NCBI GenBank assembly: GCA_035602155.1
Contig: DATNMW010000133.1
Location: forward strand, 3,125 to 67,124
Source: Bog-159 sp035602155
GTDB lineage: Bacteria > Acidobacteriota > Terriglobia > Bryobacterales > Bryobacteraceae
Direction: 5' to 3'
Length of the DNA: 64,000 bases
Shown: in pieces, positions 33,921 through 43,898 of the stretch
How the letters are laid out: each line of letters opens with the position of its first letter
How positions within the stretch are numbered: the first letter of the stretch is position 1
Program-made: the position numbers and the translations under genes
Notes under the pieces: generated by a model
What the model saw: only the letters and a program-made list of their open reading frames with translations
Told to the model about the DNA's origin: nothing
Database searches by the model: none

Positions 33921-35594
33921 ATGGCATCCCGGTTGGTGCGTATGTACGCGTTAAGGCAAGCCGTCCAGCCCGACGAACTCGCTCAAGTGGCGTTCGACTC
34001 CCTGCCGGAGCGCACCTGCGCGCTGGATCGTGACGGCTGGATTGTACTGGCCAACCACGCCTGGAACCAGTCCGCCCGCGAAAACGGCGCCAGCCTCAGC
34101 CAGTGCGGGCCAGGCGTCAACTACCTGCGAATCTGCCGAACCGCCACGGGATCGTTCGCGGAAGGCGCTTGGGAGGCAGCCATGGGGATCGAGACCGTGT
34201 TGCGCGGCGCGGCGCCGCAGTTCACCCTGGATTATCCCTGCCTCTACCCTTCCCGCAAAGCGTGGTTCCGGCTCGTCGTCCGGCCGTTGCTGCGGCCCAA
34301 CAGCGGCGCAGTGGTCTCGCATTCCGAAATCACTAGCCAGGTACTGCTCGCGGAGAGGCTGCGCCGCACACAAGCGCACTATCGCGCTCTATTGGAGAAT
34401 CCTGTGGATGCCGCCACCGTGCTGGCGAGCGACGGAACGATTCGATACCAGAGCCCCGCATCAGAGGGTATTTTCGGGATCCGGCCCGATGCACTGGTGG
34501 GCCGCGCGATCTTCGAATTCGTGCATCCGGACGACACTCACGCCGTCCGCGAGCTCCTGCGCGCCTGCCTGCGATACGCGCAGTGCAAGCATCCCTGCGA
34601 ATTCCGTTTCGGCAATCGAAACGGCTCCTGGCGCGTGCTGGAAAGCGTCGGCCGGAAACTCGTCTCCAATCCGGAGGGCGGAATTATTCTGAATTCGCGC
34701 GACGTCACGCATCAGAAAATGGCCGAAAAAAATTTGCGCGCGAAGCAGGATGCCATGCTGCGCAGCCGCGAGGAGTTGGAGGCGTTGGCGGCCCGCCTGT
34801 TCCGCGAGCAGGACGATGAACGCCGCCGGGTGGCCGCGGAATTGAGCGGCAACCTGAGCCAGCGGCTGGCGTCCATGCGGCTGCAAGCGGCGCATCTGGC
34901 GGCCGGCGCGGCTGCGCTGGGGCAATCGCAGGCTCTTGAGGAGTGCGCAGCCAGCCTGGGCCGGGATCTGCAGCGTTTGGCTGGCGTGTTGCATCCGCCT
35001 ACGCTGGAACATCTTGGTTTGGCCGTGGCCCTGCGCGAATACTGCGCGGAATTCACCCGTAAGCACGGCACTCCCGTCCATTATGTCCACCGCGGAATCT
35101 CCGCACGCCTGCCCGGGCACATCGCCGCTTCGTTGTATCGCGTGGCGATAGAGTCCCTGGTGAATGTCGCCAAACACGCCCGCGCGAATCACACCTGGGT
35201 GACGCTGAGCCGGACCGCGAAGGGCATCCGGATGGCCATTCGCGACGACGGCGCCGGTTTCGATCCCTCCGCGATCGATCCCGGATCGGGCTTAGGTGTC
35301 CTCGCCATGCGGGAACGTTTGCGGGCCGTTAGGGGGTCGTTATCGATCGGCTCGCGTCAAGGCGCGGGGACCGAAGTTGTAGCGCTGGCTCCTCTATTTC
35401 CCACCGGTAATCAAACGCGCGCCGCGATTTCTCGTAATGTAGTCGTAGATCCACTCGACCAACACCAGCAGGCGATTGTCGAATTCCACCAAATACATCA
35501 GGTGCACGAACAACCACACGAACCACGCGATGGGTCCGGAGAGATGCAGCCGGCCAAACGCCGCCACGGCTTTGTTGCGTCCGATCGTGGCTAG
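33921..35594 (+). CDS. PAS sensor kinase homologue with Ser in place of the phospho-His; antisense 3' extension
   Basis: 557 aa. An N-terminal PAS-like region (about 20-130), a PAS domain (about 153-270: YRALLENPVDAATVLASDGT, FEFVHPDDTHAVREL), a HisKA_3-like helix pair and HATPase (LVNVAKHARANHTWVTL; IRDDGAGFDPSAIDPGSGLG; VLAMRERLRAVRG). The H box reads RRRVAAELSGNLSQRLASM where relatives have RELHDxLGQ, so Ser replaces His. The domain should end near 35395, but no stop occurs until 35594. The last 65 or so residues are translated antisense to NDH-2 and look non-native (QHQQAIVEFHQIHQVHEQPH). The gene has probably lost its own stop. ATP binding is plausible; autophosphorylation on His is not. 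Confidence 0.8.
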   Translation: MASRLVRMYALRQAVQPDELAQVAFDSLPERTCALDRDGWIVLANHAWNQSARENGASLSQCGPGVNYLRICRTATGSFAEGAWEAAMGIETVLRGAAPQFTLDYPCLYPSRKAWFRLVVRPLLRPNSGAVVSHSEITSQVLLAERLRRTQAHYRALLENPVDAATVLASDGTIRYQSPASEGIFGIRPDALVGRAIFEFVHPDDTHAVRELLRACLRYAQCKHPCEFRFGNRNGSWRVLESVGRKLVSNPEGGIILNSRDVTHQKMAEKNLRAKQDAMLRSREELEALAARLFREQDDERRRVAAELSGNLSQRLASMRLQAAHLAAGAAALGQSQALEECAASLGRDLQRLAGVLHPPTLEHLGLAVALREYCAEFTRKHGTPVHYVHRGISARLPGHIAASLYRVAIESLVNVAKHARANHTWVTLSRTAKGIRMAIRDDGAGFDPSAIDPGSGLGVLAMRERLRAVRGSLSIGSRQGAGTEVVALAPLFPTGNQTRAAISRNVVVDPLDQHQQAIVEFHQIHQVHEQPHEPRDGSGEMQPAKRRHGFVASDRG

Positions 35595-36692
35595 CGTACC
35601 CTTGTCGAAATAATGGAAACGGGGGGGCGTCCCTCCCCGCAAGCGGGTCCGGATGGCGCGCGCTGCATAGCGGCCCTGCGCCATGGCCACTGGCGCCACG
35701 CCGGGCAGCGGTTGGCCGGTCTGATGGCTGAAGTTGGCCAGATCGCCGATGACGAAGATCTCGGGATGCCCCGGCACCGTAAGATCAGGCCCGACGATCA
35801 AGCGGCCGGCCCGGTCGAGAGGCGCGCCAGTGCGGTCCGACACGATCTTCCCCAGTTCCGAAGCCTGCACGCCCGCCGCCCATAGAACGGTCTTCGCCGG
35901 CATGCGCTCAACCGAATCCTGCCCACGAACGGTAACACCCGCGCTGTCCAAATCGGTCACCGTGGCGTGGGTTCGCGTGCGCACTCCCAAGTCCGAGAGG
36001 GCGCGCTCCGCCTTGGCCGACAGATCCGGCGGGAAGGATGGCAGCACGCGATCCGCTCCCTCCACCAATAGGATGGCGGCCTCCGCCGGGTTGATATGGC
36101 GAAAGTCGTGCCGCAGCGTATCGTTGGCAATTTCTCCCAGCGCGCCTGCCAACTCCACGCCGGTGGGGCCCGCCCCTACAATCACAAACGTCAGCCATGC
36201 GCGGCGTTCAGCGGCGTCCGGCTCACGCTCGGCGCGTTCGAACGCCAGCAGAATGCGGCGGCGGATCTCGGTAGCGTCTTCGATGGTCTTGAGCCCCGGC
36301 GCCAGCGGCTCCCATTCATCGTGACCGAAATAATGATGATGCGAGCCGGTTGCCAGAATCAGCGTGTCGTAGAGCGCTTCTCCGTCGGCCAGGAGCACCG
36401 CGCGGCGATCCACGTCGATGTCCCGGACCTCACCCAGCCACACACGCGCGTTGCGCTGCCGGCTGAGCACGTGGCGCACCGGCGATGCGATCTCGCCGGG
36501 CGACAGGCCGCCGGTAGCTACTTGATAGAGCAGCGGCTGGAACAGATGAAAGTTGCGGCGGTCGATCACGGTCAGATCCACTGGAGCGCGCTTCAGTGCA
36601 CGGGCGGCGTACAACCCGCCGAATCCCGCGCCCACCAGCACCACGCGATGCGGGGTGGCACCAGCTTTAGCCGACGTTAGCCTATGCGGCAT
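35394..36692 (-). CDS. ndh: Type II NADH dehydrogenase (NDH-2)
   Basis: 432 aa from ATG 36692; a longer reading to 36785 lacks support. It is a membrane-attached, single-subunit flavoprotein passing electrons from NADH to quinone without pumping protons. FAD motif HRVVLVGAGFGGLYAARAL near residue 15, FQPLLYQVATGGLSPGEIA, NAD motif FVIVGAGPTGVELAGALGE near 165, EIFVIGDLANFSHQTGQPLP near 290, and a C-terminal amphipathic/hydrophobic anchor (SGPIAWFVWLFVHLMYLVEF). Its 3' 201 bases are shared, tail to tail, with the preceding kinase gene. Confidence 0.92.
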   Translation of the reverse strand: MPHRLTSAKAGATPHRVVLVGAGFGGLYAARALKRAPVDLTVIDRRNFHLFQPLLYQVATGGLSPGEIASPVRHVLSRQRNARVWLGEVRDIDVDRRAVLLADGEALYDTLILATGSHHHYFGHDEWEPLAPGLKTIEDATEIRRRILLAFERAEREPDAAERRAWLTFVIVGAGPTGVELAGALGEIANDTLRHDFRHINPAEAAILLVEGADRVLPSFPPDLSAKAERALSDLGVRTRTHATVTDLDSAGVTVRGQDSVERMPAKTVLWAAGVQASELGKIVSDRTGAPLDRAGRLIVGPDLTVPGHPEIFVIGDLANFSHQTGQPLPGVAPVAMAQGRYAARAIRTRLRGGTPPRFHYFDKGTLATIGRNKAVAAFGRLHLSGPIAWFVWLFVHLMYLVEFDNRLLVLVEWIYDYITRNRGARLITGGK

Positions 36693-36945
36693 AACCGATC
36701 TTATCAAGGCTCCCCGCAACGTCGGGCTAGAACTGGTGCGGAAACGATCTGCTGGGTAAACTTGGTCCCCCCGTTTCAGCGCCATGAAAATAATTGGAAT
36801 TTTGAAACGTTAGCCAAGTTACCGCCACTATATATCAGGCGGACTTCGCGCGATCTGCTGCCGCGGGCAACGGCAAATGCTATAGGACTGCCCAACGTTG
36901 TCAAGACGCGATTCTCGCTCAGCTTTATTTTCACGCAGATTCCTC

Positions 36946-36976
36946 TTGACTAAACCGCGTCCAGCGGGTATATAAT
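36946..36976 (+). promoter_or_regulatory. Probable sigma-70-type promoter of the surface locus
   Basis: TTGACT (36946-36951) is followed by TATATAAT (36969-36976). TATATA at 17 bases or TATAAT at 19 bases both serve as a -10 box. The start of transcription would be near 36983, some 45 bases before ATG 37027. The AT-rich patch stands out from the GC-rich surroundings. Confidence 0.6.
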
Positions 36977-37026
36977 CCAATTTGTTGAAAATCAGATCGG
37001 AATATCCAAACAAGGCGGGGTCCTCA

Positions 37027-39491
37027 ATGGAGAAAAACACCGTGCTCACTTACGCCGAGAGGATCTCGGCCGTCTGTCGCACCGTTCTGCATGGAAATCC
37101 CCTCCCGTCCGTCGTTCTTGCCCTGCTGGCCGCATTTCCCGTTCTCGCCCAGGTCACAAGTGTGGGAACCGGCTGCGGCTTGAGTGGCGGGCCTATAACT
37201 TCGGTAGGGACCATAATCTCCTCCATACCGCCCAGCAATCAAACCGGAAGCTCGTACTCCTTCGTGGCATCGGCATGCGGCACGCTCGTCACGTTTTCCA
37301 ATTCCGGGCCCATCGCCGCTACGCTCCCACAGCCCGGCTCCGGTTCTGGCATCATGACCGGCTGGTTCACGGACGTGCAGAACAGGGGAGCCGGAACCCT
37401 CACGATCACCCCGGCGTCGTCTACCATCGACGGCGCCGTCTCAATTTCGCCAGGGTGCTCGGATCTTCACGGATGGCAGCAACTACTACACACAGCGTGG
37501 TCTTCAGGATGCAACTACCGTAACTTATACCGCACTCCCTCAGGGCCCCTCCGCCGGCGGCCTGTGTCCACGTTTCGGACCACCTGTACCCCTACGGTTT
37601 TGCGCTGGACTTCTGCTACACCGCCGGTGTGAACGGCACCTACGACAACACTGCGTGCCTTCAGAGTGCGCTTAACGCCTTAGGCGTCAACTTCCAGTCG
37701 CTCGAAATTCAGCCGCCGATTCTTCCCCTTAGCGGAACCGCCACGGTGGGTAACACCCCCTACAGCACCGGTATACTCGTAACCTCCATGAGCGGCAGCA
37801 GTTTTGCCGGCCTTTCGCCTGGCGACGCAATTCAATTGTGGCAGGGCGCTGCTGGCAGCGGACCCTACTACACCATCAACCTGATTAACATAAACACGAC
37901 TACTTTTCCGCCTACGCAACTGTTCATACCAGCGTCGGGCGCCCCGGCGACGGGGACATACAACTGGTCTTTCCAGGGCACCAGCACACAGACCAACTAC
38001 TACTGCGTTCCAACCAATACCGTACAGCCGGCCCTAACCTGGAACCCCACGGCGCTCGGCCGGGTCCACATATGGAAGGGCGCAAACGTTTCATGCGCCC
38101 TGCCGCCCCCGGATGCCACGCACGCCATCGTGGACGACAACGTGCAGCCGATTGATCCGTTCGCGATAACTGCCCTACCCTCGGGCACGGCCCCGCTCAA
38201 TTTTGCCTCGTATACCAGCCCGAATGGCCCCATCGCGTTCGATGCCAGCGGATTTTCCGTATCCATGGCTCCTCCGACCGGCGCAGGTGCCATGTGCAGC
38301 ACTATAGGCGGCTCTCTTTCCGCCGCAACATATTTTTTCATGATATCGGCGGCGGATGGCGAGGGCGGTGTCACAACGCCAACTGCGGAAGCATCGTGTA
38401 CGGTTGCGAGCGGTTCATCCGGCTCGGCCACGCTGACTTGGACGGCGCAAGGCGGCGCCACGTCGTTCCACGTGTTTTTCGGTACAGCTAGCGGCGCAGA
38501 GAACCACTATGTCACCGTTACCAACGCGGCGGCGTCGCCGTACACGTTTAAGTCCACTACCACGGGGGCGTTGGCGGGCAGCCCTGCGGCCTACCCGACG
38601 GCCGCGACCCTTCGGGCGGCCATTGCCTCGGGGCTCACGTACGCCCTCGGAGCGGGGATCGATGTGCAAGCAAATCCGGTTATCAGCGAATTTCCGAACT
38701 CATCGTCAGGGACCACAGCCTACTATCTCGCGGCGCTCACCAACGCCGGCCAGGTACAGGTAGCGTCTGTAAGTTCTCCCACTGGCATAGCCGGGATATG
38801 CGTGGGCAGTTGTGGCACCTCGGCGGCGGCGCCGAGCGCCCGGATTGCGGTCAACGGAACGGCATACTGCTTCTTCGACAACTCGCCAAACCCGGGCGAC
38901 TACCTGCAGCCGTCGACGTCGACTGCCGGGCAATGCCACGGCGCGGGCGCGAGCTACCCGGCTAATGGCGTTCAGATAATCGGGCAGGTGCTGCAGGCAC
39001 CCACCTCGGGCACCGCGCCCTAGCAGGTGTTCCTGCTCGGTCCGGCCGGAGTTGCACCGGCCCAACAGCTCGGAACGTCCGCAAGCCCGAGCTTCGCCGA
39101 TCTCACCCTGGCCAGCGCCACAGCGACGACGTTAACGATCGCGGCGGCAGCGGGCCAGACGGCGAATCTCCTGTCACTTGACGACAGCACTGGGACCCCC
39201 CGGGTAGTCGTTAGCGCGGCGCTCGGCCTCAACTTCAAGGCCAACGGGCTGCACATTAATACCGAGTCGGCAGTAACCGACATTGCCGGTGTGATAACCG
39301 TTACCGGCGGCACCGGCTCTATTACTTTCGCCGTCCCTTACACCCATGTCCCTTCCTGTGTGGCTTCGCCCGTGCAAAACCCGCAAGGCTACTGGTGGCT
39401 AAATAGCTCCACCTCGACGCTACAAATAACCCTGACTTATACGGCGAGTAGCGTGGTCTTTAATTACGTATGCATCGGTAGCCCTAACTAA
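37027..39491 (+). pseudogene. Frameshifted exported fibre/adhesin-like protein
   Basis: Frame 1 from ATG 37027 encodes a signal peptide (LPSVVLALLAAFPVLAQ) and tail-fibre-like text (VTSVGTGCGLSGGPITSVGT; GAGTLTITPASSTIDGAVSI). Near 37445 the sense moves one frame (RQGARIFTDGSNYYTQRGLQ). Near 37550 it moves again (VHVSDHLYPYGFALDFCYT), continuing through NGTYDNTACLQSALNALG. An in-frame TAG at 39021-39023 interrupts it, after which QVFLLGPAGVAPAQQLGTSA runs to the stop at 39489-39491. The C-terminal part is Ser/Thr/Ala/Gly-rich with strands, like receptor-binding or tail-fibre-type surface proteins. Two shifts plus a stop argue for a pseudogene; sequence error at GC-rich sites could explain the shifts but not the stop. 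Confidence 0.6.
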
Positions 39492-39506
39492 CGAGGATCA
39501 AAAACG

Positions 39507-41318
39507 ATGTGGCGTTTTCCCATCTTGACGATACTAGCATGTACGATGCTCAACGCACAGAATCCCTCTCTGCAGCAATTCATGGGCACCGGTATCATAT
39601 CCGGCACGTATGTCTCCGGGGCCGGGACAATTACCGGTGCGGGCACGTGCCAGATTACCATTCCTAACACTACCAGCGGAGGAGCCATTGCGCAGGCGAC
39701 AGTTCAAATAGTGTCTGGCGCACTTGGCGCTGGAACGGCCCTCGACTTCAGGGTCGCCACGAACGCCAGCAACTCATATGGCTCTGGCTATGCGACGCCG
39801 CCTACGAGCGCTACGCTGCTCTCCACTGGGTCTACCGGCTCCGCTAGTTGTACCGCCGGTAGCATTACGGTCACGACAAGCGCGGCCGAGACGAGTAATC
39901 GCGCCCAGATCTATGCCAGCCTGTTGGGCAAATCCTTTCCGAAGCCCATATTCGGCGCGCAACTGGTGGCGCTGACAGATGTCGCCTGCGGAGGCACGCA
40001 GATTACCGCCAGCACCCCTTGTATCTTCACCCCCCTGGGCTCGCCCGCCTCGCCAACCGTGATCGAGGCGCAGGTGGATCTGCTGGCGCAAAACCCGCCG
40101 AACGGCTTGGGCGTGTCGGTGATCCAGATCAACTTTGATCCGTATTACTGGATTGACAACAGCACCACCGGCTCTCAGAACGCCCGCACCCTCTTTACCG
40201 CCGTGCTGCAATACATCTACAATACCTATGGCGCGGGCAGCTCCCACACGCCTGTGGTGCATGTACGCCTGGAGCCCTCCTACGCTTCGGGCAGCCTCGC
40301 CACCATATGCGAAGCGCTCACCGGGCAAGCATCCTTCGTGTCGCCCGCGGATGTCGCTACCTGCGTTACAACCGTACCGGCCTCGGCATCCTGGCTCCAA
40401 ATCAGTTCAGTCCAATACTCGGTGTACGGGTACCTGGCGAAATATTATGGCCCAAATAGCGCGCCGCCATCGTCATGCACGACCTTGGGCTCGTCATGCC
40501 CTGTAGTGCAGGACTTTTCCGACATCCACGAGCCGACCACAATCAACGGGAACTATGGTTGGGGACCCAGCCCCGGCACCAACACTGGGACAGCATCAGC
40601 GTGGCAGGCCGCTTACAACGCGATGGCAGGCGAGGTCAGTCTGCGAAATGCATCCGTCAATAACGGCATAGCCTTTGACCGCTACGAACAGTCGTACGCT
40701 ACCAGTATGCTCGCCTCCCCCGGCCTCAGCCCCATCGTATACGTGGGAGAGGACGAGTACACGACTGGCATCAACAGTAACTACACGGTGTGCCCCTCCA
40801 CTCCGTCCATTACGCTATGCGGCGACATGTACAATCTTGCCGCAATCCTTTCCCTGGCTGCGAACAGCTATAACCTCCGCGTGTTACTCACGGAAAGCTG
40901 GGTTCCATCCTGGGCTCAGCCCTTTAGCGGCACAACCTCACTTACGGCAACCGACGGGAATGCCTACGAGGGCCTCGGCAATTGTGACTGGCAGACCCTA
41001 GACTTCATCCGCCAGGCGCTAAGCGCTACGACTATGTGGGCAAGCGCGAACCGCCTGAGCGAAGTGAACTTCTTCAGCGCCGCCAATACGTCGACCGCCT
41101 GCGTCTACACGGGAGGCCCTAATCTCACGACGGCTGGCACCAGCCCCAACACCGACAGATTCGCGCCGCCGAGCCGTTACCTTACCAACGTCATAGCGCC
41201 GGCAACGGTATCGGGCCCAGGCGGCGGCGCCAAGAAGAGCAAGACGTTCTATTGGTTGCAACAACTCATAGACAATTGGACGACCATGGTCGCGTCCGGG
41301 CAGCCCTTGCCCTGGTGA
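39507..41318 (+). CDS. Exported TIM-barrel glycosidase-like protein, 603 aa
   Basis: A signal peptide (FPILTILACTMLNAQ) leads a Ser/Thr/Gly-rich beta segment (residues about 20-135), then a probable alpha/beta barrel: VIEAQVDLLAQNPPNGLGVS, VIQINFDPYYWIDNS, VVHVRLEPSYASG, VQDFSDIHEPTTINGNYGWG, PIVYVGEDEYTTG, and RVLLTESWVPSWAQPFSG. DIHEP and LLTESW occupy places where clan GH-A enzymes keep the acid/base and nucleophile Glu, hence glycosidase-like. No known GH family is recognised. It starts 15 bases after the preceding pseudogene, so they share a transcript. Confidence 0.65.
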   Translation: MWRFPILTILACTMLNAQNPSLQQFMGTGIISGTYVSGAGTITGAGTCQITIPNTTSGGAIAQATVQIVSGALGAGTALDFRVATNASNSYGSGYATPPTSATLLSTGSTGSASCTAGSITVTTSAAETSNRAQIYASLLGKSFPKPIFGAQLVALTDVACGGTQITASTPCIFTPLGSPASPTVIEAQVDLLAQNPPNGLGVSVIQINFDPYYWIDNSTTGSQNARTLFTAVLQYIYNTYGAGSSHTPVVHVRLEPSYASGSLATICEALTGQASFVSPADVATCVTTVPASASWLQISSVQYSVYGYLAKYYGPNSAPPSSCTTLGSSCPVVQDFSDIHEPTTINGNYGWGPSPGTNTGTASAWQAAYNAMAGEVSLRNASVNNGIAFDRYEQSYATSMLASPGLSPIVYVGEDEYTTGINSNYTVCPSTPSITLCGDMYNLAAILSLAANSYNLRVLLTESWVPSWAQPFSGTTSLTATDGNAYEGLGNCDWQTLDFIRQALSATTMWASANRLSEVNFFSAANTSTACVYTGGPNLTTAGTSPNTDRFAPPSRYLTNVIAPATVSGPGGGAKKSKTFYWLQQLIDNWTTMVASGQPLPW

Positions 41319-41361
41319 GAGACGCTGGAGACCTTTGCCGGGAACAGCGAGCGCCAGCGCG

Positions 41362-42261
41362 TCACTCGATGTAAAATGGGGAGAATGACTGGAACGTGAA
41401 CGATTCAAAGGCGCCACGCCGCGACGTGGCCGTCGAAGTAGCGCGAAGGCTTGCCGGACCGGAATAGCTGCTCCCTGCCTCGATCGTACCCCCGCCAACT
41501 ACGCTGACCACATCATGCCCCTCTATGGAGGCAACTAACGTTTGCGACTGGGTGACGCCGCTTTTTTCTACGACGTCCAGGGTGCTAGTTACGCTACCCT
41601 CCCAGTCATGCGCCTGAAACACGACATATTCCGATCCGCCGCCACCGGGCCCCAAAATTTGGTTGGGCTGAATTCCCACTGCGCCAGGTGGCCCGCAACC
41701 GGTGCAAGGAAATACATTTGAGCCCATACCAATCCCGGCAAACACCTGGACAAGTCCGTATATGCCAGTCGTGCCCACCATCATGACCGCCGATGACGTC
41801 AGAGTGAGCGGAGACGACCCGTCGCCCGGCGTTGCTGTTGTGGTTGCCACCAGGACCGCCGGGCCAGAGTAGCTGGTTTGGGGAATCGTTGCGTTTCCGC
41901 TAAGCACAAAGAAATCCTGCGAGCTGCTCACCGAGCCGTTTATTACCGTGTTCTGGATGACCGCTCCACCGCCCCGCAGCACGAAGCTGGCGCTGAGACT
42001 CCCGCTCCAGCCTCCATTTTGGAATACGGCATAATACAGACCCGTAGAGCCGGGGGAGACGAACTGATTTGGCTGAACCCAGACCGTGCTCGACGAAAAT
42101 CCCAGGCAGCCGGAACAGGGCATGCCCAAATCGTTTGGTTGGTTGAAGCCCACAAATGCTTGTATCAGTTGTAGCGAGGCAGCGCCCTTGAGCGCCGTTT
42201 GGCTGGGCGCGGCGCAGCAGAGCAAACCGATAACCGTGCCGGATAGTTTATGCGTTTTCAT
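41362..42261 (-). CDS. Exported protein with two internal ~105-residue CxGC repeats
   Basis: 299 aa. A signal peptide (SGTVIGLLCCAAPSQTA) is followed by two homologous halves. Repeat 1: AFVGFNQPNDLGMPCSGCLG ... VQPNQFVSPGSTGLYYAVFQ ... SYSGPAVLVATTTATPG. Repeat 2: VFAGIGMGSNVFPCTGCGPP ... IQPNQILGPGGGGSEYVVFQ ... SYSGPASLRATSTATSR. Each has PC-[ST]-GC, an [IV]QPNQ strand and SYSGPA near the end. The CxGC pair may form a disulphide in the periplasm. No family is recognised. It converges with the TIM-barrel gene. Confidence 0.65.
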   Translation of the reverse strand: MKTHKLSGTVIGLLCCAAPSQTALKGAASLQLIQAFVGFNQPNDLGMPCSGCLGFSSSTVWVQPNQFVSPGSTGLYYAVFQNGGWSGSLSASFVLRGGGAVIQNTVINGSVSSSQDFFVLSGNATIPQTSYSGPAVLVATTTATPGDGSSPLTLTSSAVMMVGTTGIYGLVQVFAGIGMGSNVFPCTGCGPPGAVGIQPNQILGPGGGGSEYVVFQAHDWEGSVTSTLDVVEKSGVTQSQTLVASIEGHDVVSVVGGGTIEAGSSYSGPASLRATSTATSRRGAFESFTFQSFSPFYIE

Positions 42262-42404
42262 TTTGCATCCTTTGCATTAAGCACGTTCGAGCCGCCCGTG
42301 TCCGGGCACTTGCTGCAATCATGAACTCAACACCTAGTTCAGTCAAGCAAATTCCATCAAGCGTGGTACTGGGCCGAGCGGTCATGGCGTTGCCGGGGCG
42401 GCGG

Positions 42405-43550
42405 TTACCGCGATTGCGCCCTGGCCTGCTGCTGCATGGCCACCTGGCGCAGCAGGATGAAGGACGAAACGTTTTCCGAGGTGAGCAGGCCCACCAGCTT
42501 TTCCCCATCCATCACTAGCGCGCAGGCCCGCGTGCCCGCCAAATCCTGGAGCACCTCGGAGAGGGGCGTTTCGGGCGAAACGCGGCGCGGATTGCGGTCC
42601 ATGGCGGAGGCTACGTAGGCGTCCGGGCCATCGGTCAGCATGGCGCGCACCAGGGCGGCGCGGGTGAGCAGCCCCAGCACCTGGTCGCCATGCATCACCG
42701 GGAAATCGTTCTGCGAAGTGGCCAGCAGCAGATTGCCGGCGTCGCGAATGCTCTCGCCGTGCGAGAGCGTGCGAAAGTCCGTGATCATGGCGGCGCGCAC
42801 CGGAACGCCCGTGGTCAGCAGGCGGCCGCGCACCGCGGCGCCTTCCTGCGAAGCGCCGATATAGATGAACATGGCCACAAAGACCAGGATGAAATTGGAG
42901 GACAGCAGGCCGTACAGACCCAACATGGCCGCCAAAGCCTGCCCCGAGCTGGCCGCGATGCGGGTGGCTTCCTCCTCCGGCTTGAACAGCATCAGCACGG
43001 ACCGGAGCACCCGGCCGCCATCCATGGGGTAGGCCGGCAGCAGATTGAAAACAAACAGCAGGAAATTGCCGGTGGCGATACGCTGCACCAGGTTGGCGTC
43101 GGTGGGATCGCGCAGCAACTCGACGGGCACGAACTGGTGCTGGGTGGCCAGCCAGCCGAACAGGCCCGCGGCGATCAGGCCATTCACCAGCGGTCCGCTG
43201 ATGGCGATCCAGAACTCTTCCCGGCCTTTGGGGATGCGTTCCGGGCGGGAGATGCCTCCGATCGGGTACATGACGATCTCCGTCGTGCGGATCCCATATT
43301 GGCGCGCCACCAGTGTATGCCCCAGTTCGTGAAGCAAGACCGACGCGAACAGCGCCAGCACATACAGCGCCGTCATGGCCCCCGACTGCCGCTCGCCCAC
43401 GCCGATGAACAGCAGGAAGATCAGCAGCATCACGAACGTGAAGTGAAAGCGCACCGGCACGCCAAAGACGCGCAGCACGCCCAGCGTGCCGGAACTGGCC
43501 GCGGGCTTGGGCTTATCGTCGGTTGGCGTGGTTGGCGTGGCGTCAGGCAT
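42405..43550 (-). CDS. Site-2-protease-family M50 metalloprotease with CBS pair
   Basis: 381 aa. Intramembrane zinc protease: HELGHTLVARQYG carries HExxH near residue 71, and NLLPAYPMDGGRVLRSVL provides the third zinc ligand Asp (NxxPxxxxDGG). Four to six hydrophobic helices surround these (FTFVMLLIFLLFIGVG; ALYVLALFASVLLHELGHTL). Residues about 245-370 form two CBS domains (MITDFRTLSHGESIRDAGNL; VASAMDRNPRRVSPETPLSE) that usually bind adenine nucleotides and regulate the protease. It resembles SpoIVFB/Rip3-type enzymes. Substrate unknown. It is divergent from rpmB with 110 bases between. Confidence 0.93.
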   Translation of the reverse strand: MPDATPTTPTDDKPKPAASSGTLGVLRVFGVPVRFHFTFVMLLIFLLFIGVGERQSGAMTALYVLALFASVLLHELGHTLVARQYGIRTTEIVMYPIGGISRPERIPKGREEFWIAISGPLVNGLIAAGLFGWLATQHQFVPVELLRDPTDANLVQRIATGNFLLFVFNLLPAYPMDGGRVLRSVLMLFKPEEEATRIAASSGQALAAMLGLYGLLSSNFILVFVAMFIYIGASQEGAAVRGRLLTTGVPVRAAMITDFRTLSHGESIRDAGNLLLATSQNDFPVMHGDQVLGLLTRAALVRAMLTDGPDAYVASAMDRNPRRVSPETPLSEVLQDLAGTRACALVMDGEKLVGLLTSENVSSFILLRQVAMQQQARAQSR

Positions 43551-43660
43551 GCGGCATCGGAGAACTCCGTACCATTGTCGCGCGAAGCGGGTGGAGTTGC
43601 GGAGGGACCTGTTCCACTGTTAGAATACTAGTTTCGCAGTCTTGAGGAGATCCCCGTAAC

Positions 43661-43852
43661 ATGGCACAGATTTGTGATGTATGCGGCCGCGGTCCGCGGT
43701 TTGGCCACCGCGTCAGCCACGCCCATAATGTCAGCAAGCGCCGCTGGAATTTGAATTTGCAGTCGGTCCACGCGGTGATCAACGGCGCTACCAAGCGGCT
43801 GCGCGTGTGTACGTCCTGCATCCGCTCGGGCAAAGTTCAGAAAGCCGCGTAA
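43661..43852 (+). CDS. rpmB: 50S ribosomal protein L28
   Basis: 63 aa, normal for L28. MAQICDVCGRGPRFGHRVSH and the C-terminal RVCTSCIRSGKVQKA give two CxxC pairs, so this is the zinc-binding form of L28 that uses four cysteines. The middle segment is NVSKRRWNLNLQSVHAVING. It is monocistronic, and its stop is 47 bases from the convergent DUF948-like gene. Confidence 0.96.
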   Translation: MAQICDVCGRGPRFGHRVSHAHNVSKRRWNLNLQSVHAVINGATKRLRVCTSCIRSGKVQKAA

Positions 43853-43898
43853 AAGGCCCGCGTAAAGGCCGGCTGCGGGTACGATTGCCCGCCCTCGA

